From: an uncultured Campylobacter sp.
Lineage (GTDB): Bacteria > Campylobacterota > Campylobacteria > Campylobacterales > Campylobacteraceae
NCBI RefSeq assembly: GCF_938045205.1
Contig: NZ_CALIMY010000109.1
Location: 1 to 21,328 of the forward strand
Length of the DNA stretch: 21,328 nucleotides
Reading direction: 5' to 3'
Shown: positions 15,880-21,328 of the stretch, piece by piece
Position numbering within the stretch: the stretch's first letter is position 1
Layout of the letters: every line of letters starts with the position of its first letter
Notes under the pieces: generated by a model
The model's database searches: none
Told to the model about the DNA's origin: nothing
The model's input: only the letters and a program-made list of their open reading frames with translations
Made by a program: the position numbers and the translations under genes

Positions 15880-18049
15880 TGATAACTTCTTAGAAAGCCT
15901 TATCGAAGACGTTGTCGATACCAAAGATATACAAAGCGCCAAGCAGCTGCTTTATAATCTAAAAGAGCCCACTCCGCTGCTAGTGGATGCTATAAATTTA
16001 TGCATCGCGCAGCACGACGGGCAGTTTCGCAAAAGCGGCGAGCCGTATGCGATCCATCCGATTTTGGTAGCTTGCTTCGTATCTTTTATGGGCGGAGACG
16101 ACGCGATGGTGATATCTGCGCTACTACACGACGTAGTAGAGGATACAGATTACAGCATCGAGCAGGTTAGGCAAAGATTCGGCGACGAAGTAGCCAAAAT
16201 CGTAGAAGGGCTTACTAAAATCGTAAACATCAGAGAGGATAAATTAGCTCCGTCCGGCGATAGTAACGCTAAGCTTCGCACCACCGCACTTACCTTCCGC
16301 AGGATGCTGATGATCTCTATTAACGATCAGCGCGTCTTAGTCGTAAAGCTCTGCGATAGACTGCACAATATGCTAACCCTAGACGCACTCCGCCCCGATA
16401 AACAAAAACGCATCGGCGAAGAGACGCTTTTGGTTTATGCGCCGATCGCGCACAGGCTTGGAATTTCATCGATCAAAAACGTGCTTGAGGATCTTAGCTT
16501 TAAATACGTCATGCCCAAAGAATACGCGGCGATCGCCGATTACGTCGAGGAGCATAAGCAGCAGCTTCAGATGAGCTTGAGCAAATTTAGCGAAAAGATC
16601 AAGGAGTATATGCTTTCAAACGGCTTTAGCGAGGGCAGCTTTGAGATCCAAAAGCGGATGAAGCACTATTACTCGATCTTTTTAAAAATGCAGCGCAAAG
16701 GAATTTCGATCGAGGAGGTGCTCGATCTTTTGGCTATCCGCATCATCGTGCAAAAGCCGATGGATTGCTACTTAGCTCTGGGTATAATCCATACTAAATT
16801 TAACCCGCTCATATCGCGCTTTAAGGATTATATCGCGCTTCCGAAGCAAAACGGATATCAGACGATCCACACAACCGTCTTTAACGAAAGTATGATCGTA
16901 GAGGTGCAGATCCGCACCTTCGATATGCACAACACCGCAGAATTCGGTGTCGCCGCTCACTGGAAATATAAATATAGCGGCTCGATTAATCCGAAGCTCG
17001 ATTGGCTAAACGACATCGGCATGCAGGAAGAGGACGACGCCAACGCCGAGGATCTTTACGAATACGCCAAGGACAGCCTCTACGTCGAAGATATCGCCGT
17101 GTATTCGCCAAAGGGCGGAATTTTTACATTGCCGCGCGGTGCTACAGCGCTTGATTACGCCTACGAGATACACTCTCAAGTGGGCTTAAAAGCGACCGAG
17201 GCCTTTATAAACCGCGTCAAGGTGCCGCTTCTAACGGAGCTTAAAAACGGCGACATCGTTCATATCATTACCGGAAGCGAGCCACACTACCGCTGCAGTT
17301 GGCTAAGCTCTGTAAAAACCGGCAAGGCGCGCGCGACGATAAAGGCGTTTTGCAAACAAAAGATCAGAGATATAAATTTTGAAGTAGCAATTAAAATTTT
17401 ATGCGCGATCTTTACGACGAGCAAGGAGAGCATTTTAAGCTGGCTTGAAAAAGAAAATTTAAGCAAAAAGATCGGCAAAGCTGCCTACGACTCGGTATTT
17501 TTAAAAGACGTCGTAAATGCGCTGAAAAAATACCCGCTCAAAGAGAAATTTTTCAATATGAAATTTCGCAGCAAGTATGAGATCGAGAAGCAAAAATTTG
17601 ACAACATCGTGGTGTATTCAAATTTTAAAATCGACGAGGTTGAGTTTGATTACTGCTGCAACCCAAAGCGTGGCGACGACATCATCGGCTTTCGCAACGG
17701 ACACGGCGTGACGGTGCATCATAAGCTGTGCGAACGTGCAAGCGAGCTAATCAAAACCGATGAGATGATCTTCGTAAAATGGACGCGCAATGCGCCGCAC
17801 CGCTATAAGATCATATTAAATTTAGAAAACAAGCGCGGCTCGCTGGCGACGTTTTTAAACTATTTAGTCAAGCTCGAGGTCGATCTAGTGTCGATAAGCC
17901 TCAACGAAAATAGCGAAACGACGTCAGATTATTTTGAGATCATCATCGAGCTGAACGAAAATTTAGACTCCACGGAGATTAAAGACAAACTCAAAAACCG
18001 CTTTAAAATCGTGGATTTCGTATCACTTACGGACGTATATAAAAACTAA
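15857..18049 (+). CDS. spoT: bifunctional (p)ppGpp synthetase/hydrolase SpoT (Rsh)
   Basis: A 730-residue long RelA/SpoT homologue controlling the stringent response. The hydrolase domain has H53, H91-D92 (LLHDVVEDT) with E95-D96, and D167/N171 (DRLHNM). The synthetase domain includes KRMKHYYSIFLKM at about 266-278 and RFKDYIALPKQNGYQTIH at 321-338; its RFKD is the RxKD type of bifunctional enzymes rather than the ExDD of RelA. A TGS domain lies at about 410-475. A Cys/His-containing segment (DYCCNPKRGDDIIGF, VHHKLC) is at about 598-625, and an ACT domain at 650-728. Both active sites look intact, as expected for the single Rsh of Campylobacter. The ATG at 15857 lies inside rpoZ; a TTG at 15866 is an alternative. 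tyrS follows after 14 bases. Confidence 0.95.
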   Translation: MESLTRINDNFLESLIEDVVDTKDIQSAKQLLYNLKEPTPLLVDAINLCIAQHDGQFRKSGEPYAIHPILVACFVSFMGGDDAMVISALLHDVVEDTDYSIEQVRQRFGDEVAKIVEGLTKIVNIREDKLAPSGDSNAKLRTTALTFRRMLMISINDQRVLVVKLCDRLHNMLTLDALRPDKQKRIGEETLLVYAPIAHRLGISSIKNVLEDLSFKYVMPKEYAAIADYVEEHKQQLQMSLSKFSEKIKEYMLSNGFSEGSFEIQKRMKHYYSIFLKMQRKGISIEEVLDLLAIRIIVQKPMDCYLALGIIHTKFNPLISRFKDYIALPKQNGYQTIHTTVFNESMIVEVQIRTFDMHNTAEFGVAAHWKYKYSGSINPKLDWLNDIGMQEEDDANAEDLYEYAKDSLYVEDIAVYSPKGGIFTLPRGATALDYAYEIHSQVGLKATEAFINRVKVPLLTELKNGDIVHIITGSEPHYRCSWLSSVKTGKARATIKAFCKQKIRDINFEVAIKILCAIFTTSKESILSWLEKENLSKKIGKAAYDSVFLKDVVNALKKYPLKEKFFNMKFRSKYEIEKQKFDNIVVYSNFKIDEVEFDYCCNPKRGDDIIGFRNGHGVTVHHKLCERASELIKTDEMIFVKWTRNAPHRYKIILNLENKRGSLATFLNYLVKLEVDLVSISLNENSETTSDYFEIIIELNENLDSTEIKDKLKNRFKIVDFVSLTDVYKN

Positions 18050-18063
18050 ATAAGGGAGAGCAA

Positions 18064-19269
18064 ATGGCTGACATTCAAGGCATTATGGGAAATTTTAAGC
18101 GCGGCGTCGCGGAGATCATCGGCGAGGAGCAGATTGAAGCACTGATTAGGCGCTATTACGACAGCGGCGAGGTCTTTTACGTCAAAATCGGCATGGATCC
18201 CACTGCTGCGGATCTGCACCTAGGACACGCCGTCGTGCTAAATAAGCTTGCGTTTTTACAAAACCACGGCGCGATCGTGCAGTTTCTAATCGGTGATTTT
18301 ACTGCTCAAATCGGAGATCCTACAGGCAAGAGCGAGACTCGCAAAAAACTAGCGCGCGAAGTCGTGCTGCAAAACGCCAAAACCTACGAGCAGCAGGTCT
18401 TTAAAATTCTAAATCCCGCCAAAACCAAGGTGATGTTTAACTCCGAATGGACCAACCGCCTGGGTGCTAGCGGAATGATTGAGCTATCAAGCACTTTTAA
18501 TGTTGCCAGGATGCTCGAGCGCGACGATTTTGAGAAGCGCTACAAGGCCGAACAGCCGATCAGCATCAGCGAGTTTATGTATCCGCTACTGCAAGGATAC
18601 GACAGCGTTTGCATGAAATGCGATATAGAATTTGGCGGTACCGATCAGAAATTTAATCTTTTAATGGGTCGCCAGCTACAAAGAATTTATGATGTCGGCA
18701 AAGAACAAAGCGTCGTGATGATGCCGCTTTTGGTAGGTACCGACGGCACAAACAAAATGAGCAAAAGCCTTGGTAACTACATCGGCGTAACCGATACGCC
18801 TCATGATATGTACGGCAAGGTGATGAGTATCAGCGATGCGTTAATGTGGGATTGGTATAATCTGCTAAGCCAAAAAAGTAGCGAAGATATTGAGCTAATA
18901 AAAGGCTTCGTGGCGGATGGCTCGATCCATCCTAAGGCGGTTAAGGAGGAGCTTGCCTCCGAGATCGTAACGCAATTTTATGACGAAAATACCGCCTTTG
19001 AGGCCAAGCAGGAATTTGACCGGGTCCACGGTGCTGGCGAGCTTCCTAGCGAGATCAAGGAATACCACGTAAGTTCGCCTGCATGGATCGTAAAGGCGCT
19101 CATCAGCTGCAAGCTTGCCGTCTCTAGCTCGGATGCGCGCAGGCTGATAAAATCAAACGCCGTCAGTATCGATCAAAATAAAATTTTAGATGAGCAGCTT
19201 CAGCTTAGCTCGGGCGAATACACGCTTCAAGTAGGGAAGAAAAAATTCGCTAAATTAAAGGTGGATTAA
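18064..19269 (+). CDS. tyrS: tyrosyl-tRNA synthetase
   Basis: A 401-residue class I synthetase charging tRNA-Tyr. The HIGH motif is HLGH at 52-55 (PTAADLHLGHAVVL), the tyrosine-site segment includes EFMYPLLQGYD at 170-180 and EFGGTDQKFN at about 189-198, and the KMSKS loop is KMSKS at 231-235. The C-terminal S4 RNA-binding domain is at about 335-400 (SDARRLIKSNAVSI). The length and gap pattern fit the TyrRZ-like branch common in this phylum. GGGAG precedes the ATG. The stop overlaps the ATG of the next gene by one base (TAATG). Confidence 0.97.
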   Translation: MADIQGIMGNFKRGVAEIIGEEQIEALIRRYYDSGEVFYVKIGMDPTAADLHLGHAVVLNKLAFLQNHGAIVQFLIGDFTAQIGDPTGKSETRKKLAREVVLQNAKTYEQQVFKILNPAKTKVMFNSEWTNRLGASGMIELSSTFNVARMLERDDFEKRYKAEQPISISEFMYPLLQGYDSVCMKCDIEFGGTDQKFNLLMGRQLQRIYDVGKEQSVVMMPLLVGTDGTNKMSKSLGNYIGVTDTPHDMYGKVMSISDALMWDWYNLLSQKSSEDIELIKGFVADGSIHPKAVKEELASEIVTQFYDENTAFEAKQEFDRVHGAGELPSEIKEYHVSSPAWIVKALISCKLAVSSSDARRLIKSNAVSIDQNKILDEQLQLSSGEYTLQVGKKKFAKLKVD

Positions 19270-20351
19270 TGAGTATAAAAATAGGCAAACACGAGATTGC
19301 GCACCCGATAATTCAAGGCGGCATGGGACTTGGTATCAGCTGGGACAAGCTAGCCGGCAATGTCAGCCTAAACGGCTGTCTAGGCGTCATTAGCTCGGTC
19401 GGCACCGGCTACTACGAAAATCTTAAATTTGCCAAAAAATCGCTCGATGGCAGACCATATCAAAGCGAGAATTTTTATAGCAAAGAGGCGCTTTTTGCCA
19501 TCGTGCAAAACGCCCGTAAAATTTGCGGCGATGCACCTTTGGGGATGAATGTAATGTGCGCGGCGAACGACTACGAGCGCATCGTGCGCGACACGTGCGA
19601 GGCAGGTATCGACATCATCATTAGCGGCGCAGGGCTTCCTACCAATCTGCCGGAATTTACGGCTGATTTTCCGGACGTCGCGCTCGTGCCCATCTCCGCC
19701 AAGGCTCTTAAGATCATCGCCAAGCGTTGGAAGCAGCGCTATGACCGCATCCCAGACGCCGTAGTGCTCGAAGGTCCTCTTAGCGGCGGACATCAAGGTT
19801 TTACCTACGAGCAGTGCGGCGATCCGGCGTTTGCGCTGGATAATCTAATCCCGCAAGTAAAAGCGGAAATTGCGCAATGGGGCAGCTTCCCACTATTCGT
19901 CGCAGGCGGAATTTGGGATAAGACTGACATCGATCGCGTAAAAGCCCTGGGTGCAGACGGCGTGCAGATGGGTACGCGATTCATCGGTACGTTTGAATGC
20001 GACGCCGCGGAGGAATTTAAGCAGGTACTTCTTAACGCCAAAAAAGAGGACATCGAGCTTCTAAAATCGCCCGTGGGCTATCCTGCGCGCGGAATTCATA
20101 CAAATTTACAAGATATGATCGCCGCGGGCACGGCGCCTAAAATCCGCTGTATCAGCAACTGCGTAAGCCCTTGCGAGCGCGGCAAAGGCGCTAATGCCGT
20201 AGGATACTGCATCGCAGACCGCTTAAGCGACGCGTATCTTGGCAAAACGCAAAGCGGACTGTTTTTCACGGGTGCCAACGGCTGGCGATTAAACGAGATA
20301 ATATCCGTGAAGGAATTGATAGAAAAACTTGTAAATGGCGAAGATAGTTAA
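19269..20351 (+). CDS. nitronate monooxygenase / 2-nitropropane dioxygenase-like flavoprotein
   Basis: A 360-residue FMN-binding TIM-barrel enzyme of the NMO/FabK superfamily, predicted cytoplasmic. Shown by HPIIQGGMGLGIS at 12-24, GGHQG at 173-177 with the catalytic-position His 175, VAGGIWDK at about 211-218, and GADGVQMGTRF at 228-238. Near the C-terminus four cysteines are spaced C294-x3-C298-x3-C302-x11-C314. The true substrate is uncertain: family members oxidise nitronates, while FabK relatives reduce enoyl-ACP. It overlaps tyrS by one base and amiA by 17, and the same gene follows tyrS in C. jejuni (Cj1270c) as I recall, so the context is conserved but does not reveal the function. 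Confidence 0.88.
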   Translation: MSIKIGKHEIAHPIIQGGMGLGISWDKLAGNVSLNGCLGVISSVGTGYYENLKFAKKSLDGRPYQSENFYSKEALFAIVQNARKICGDAPLGMNVMCAANDYERIVRDTCEAGIDIIISGAGLPTNLPEFTADFPDVALVPISAKALKIIAKRWKQRYDRIPDAVVLEGPLSGGHQGFTYEQCGDPAFALDNLIPQVKAEIAQWGSFPLFVAGGIWDKTDIDRVKALGADGVQMGTRFIGTFECDAAEEFKQVLLNAKKEDIELLKSPVGYPARGIHTNLQDMIAAGTAPKIRCISNCVSPCERGKGANAVGYCIADRLSDAYLGKTQSGLFFTGANGWRLNEIISVKELIEKLVNGEDS

Positions 20352-21328
20352 AATTTTTCTAATCGCGGCTTTTAGCTGCGTATTGGCGTTTGGAGCTTCC
20401 AGCGAAGCGTTTTTTGCGAAATTCGATAAGGATTTCATCGTAGCAACGCCGAATTATAAGCGCTCGCTGCATAAGGAGCTAAAATCGCTCTATCAAGGCG
20501 CGTCCGATAAAGAGGTTCGCATCAAAGCGCTAAAAAGGCTGGTTTACAGCTCGAAAAATTTAGGGCTTGATTCCTCGCCTTATGAATCTGCGCTAGCCAA
20601 ATTACAGGGCAAAGCAAGCGATAGCAGCACGAATTCTAAAAAGCTCAAAGATGAAAACGCAAAAAATTCCAAAAGCTCGGACGAGAAAAACGCTTCAAAT
20701 TTAGCGCACAGCCCCAAAGCCCCCGCCTCTAAAAATTCTAAGAATTCAAAAAATTCCACTTCCAAAAATCTCAAAAAGACGCGCGCGCCAGAAGAAGCCG
20801 ATCTAAGCTCGCTATCTAGTGAGGATTTGGAATTCTTACGCTCGACTAGGCCCTGCGGCGCAGACGACGCAAAAAACTCTACGGACGATACAAAGTCTTA
20901 TGATTCAAGCGAAAATCCCGCAGGAGCCGACGACTCCTTACAAGCGCATAATTCTGCGGATAGTGCTGCGACCGAGCGATTAGATTCTGAGCTTCGCAAA
21001 AGCAGCGTAAAAAAATCCGCCCCCGATGCCAAACTCGCTCTAGCATCGCTGCGCGGCGATGGGGATGAGATCGTGCTTGAGTTTAACCGCGATCTAAAGC
21101 GCAGCGATTATAAAGATTTTACGATCGCAAGTAGCGATAATTTTCGCTTCGTGATTGATTTTAGCGCACGGCAAAAATCGCAAAAAACGCGGCTTAAAGA
21201 TAGCTTTGTTAGCGATGTACGTGTCTCGCAATACAACGACAAGACCGTACGCATCGTACTTAGTGATCCGAAAGAATTCAACGCAAACGTTGAAATTAGC
21301 GGCAATATGATGATTTTAAGTACAGCTG
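20335..21328 (+). CDS. amiA: N-acetylmuramoyl-L-alanine amidase AmiA, 5' part (AMIN domain)
   Basis: The frame opens at ATG 20335 inside the end of the flavoprotein gene and runs off the right edge after 331 codons. A signal peptide is evident (MAKIVKIFLIAAFSCVLAFG, cleavage near residue 20-22), so it is exported. A short helical domain follows (about 23-85, with KEVRIKALKRLVYSSKNLGLD). Next comes a low-complexity Lys/Ser/Asn/Asp-rich linker at about 93-230, then the start of an AMIN domain at about 232-331 (LASLRGDGDEIVLEF, NFRFVIDFSA, VRIVLSD). AMIN domains guide amidases to the septum or outer membrane. The zinc-dependent Amidase_3 domain would lie beyond the window. The position after tyrS and the flavoprotein matches Cj1269c (amiA). 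No strong ribosome binding site is visible, so translation may depend on coupling. Confidence 0.85.
   Translation, partial: MAKIVKIFLIAAFSCVLAFGASSEAFFAKFDKDFIVATPNYKRSLHKELKSLYQGASDKEVRIKALKRLVYSSKNLGLDSSPYESALAKLQGKASDSSTNSKKLKDENAKNSKSSDEKNASNLAHSPKAPASKNSKNSKNSTSKNLKKTRAPEEADLSSLSSEDLEFLRSTRPCGADDAKNSTDDTKSYDSSENPAGADDSLQAHNSADSAATERLDSELRKSSVKKSAPDAKLALASLRGDGDEIVLEFNRDLKRSDYKDFTIASSDNFRFVIDFSARQKSQKTRLKDSFVSDVRVSQYNDKTVRIVLSDPKEFNANVEISGNMMILSTA

Overview
The window reads as a gene-dense chromosomal core segment of a Campylobacterota bacterium, most likely a GC-richer oral-type Campylobacter; C. gracilis is my best guess, as inference only. Grounds are the order yajC-secD-secF-(small membrane protein)-leuS-lptE-folC-M23 peptidase-mfd, which as I recall it matches the Helicobacter pylori and C. 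jejuni loci; the order rpoZ-spoT-tyrS-nitronate monooxygenase-amidase; a MagIII-type glycosylase; and constant use of the word AAATTT in moderately GC-rich DNA.

Minus strand, 13535 down to 1: one very compact gene train. In transcription order it holds yajC, secD and secF (accessory Sec translocon), a four-helix membrane protein, leuS, lptE (LPS export lipoprotein), folC, an M23 cell-wall peptidase, mfd, a DUF815-type AAA ATPase, a possible 41-codon gene, a MagIII-like 3-methyladenine DNA glycosylase, and the first 44 codons of a membrane protein cut by the window edge. Neighbours overlap or are at most 9 bases apart, apart from the 118 bases filled by the small ORF. The train joins protein export, envelope building, translation, folate synthesis and DNA repair.

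Plus strand, 13511 to 21328: lnt (broken by a frameshift just before its catalytic Cys), pyrH, rpoZ, spoT, tyrS, a nitronate monooxygenase-like flavoenzyme, and the 5' part of an AMIN-domain amidase (amiA) that leaves the window. rpoZ and spoT overlap, linking the RNA polymerase omega subunit to the (p)ppGpp enzyme.

No gene-free stretch exceeds 300 bases; the longest is 64 bases (14854-14917), probably carrying the pyrH promoter. I saw no tRNA, rRNA, CRISPR, IS element, prophage or convincing terminator.

I did not find a new multi-gene system. The points most worth a second look are the lnt frameshift, an Asn/Ser/Gln-rich repetitive insert of about 130 residues inside FolC, a small ORF joined to both neighbours by ATGA overlaps, and the absence of a bactofilin gene between mfd and the M23 peptidase.
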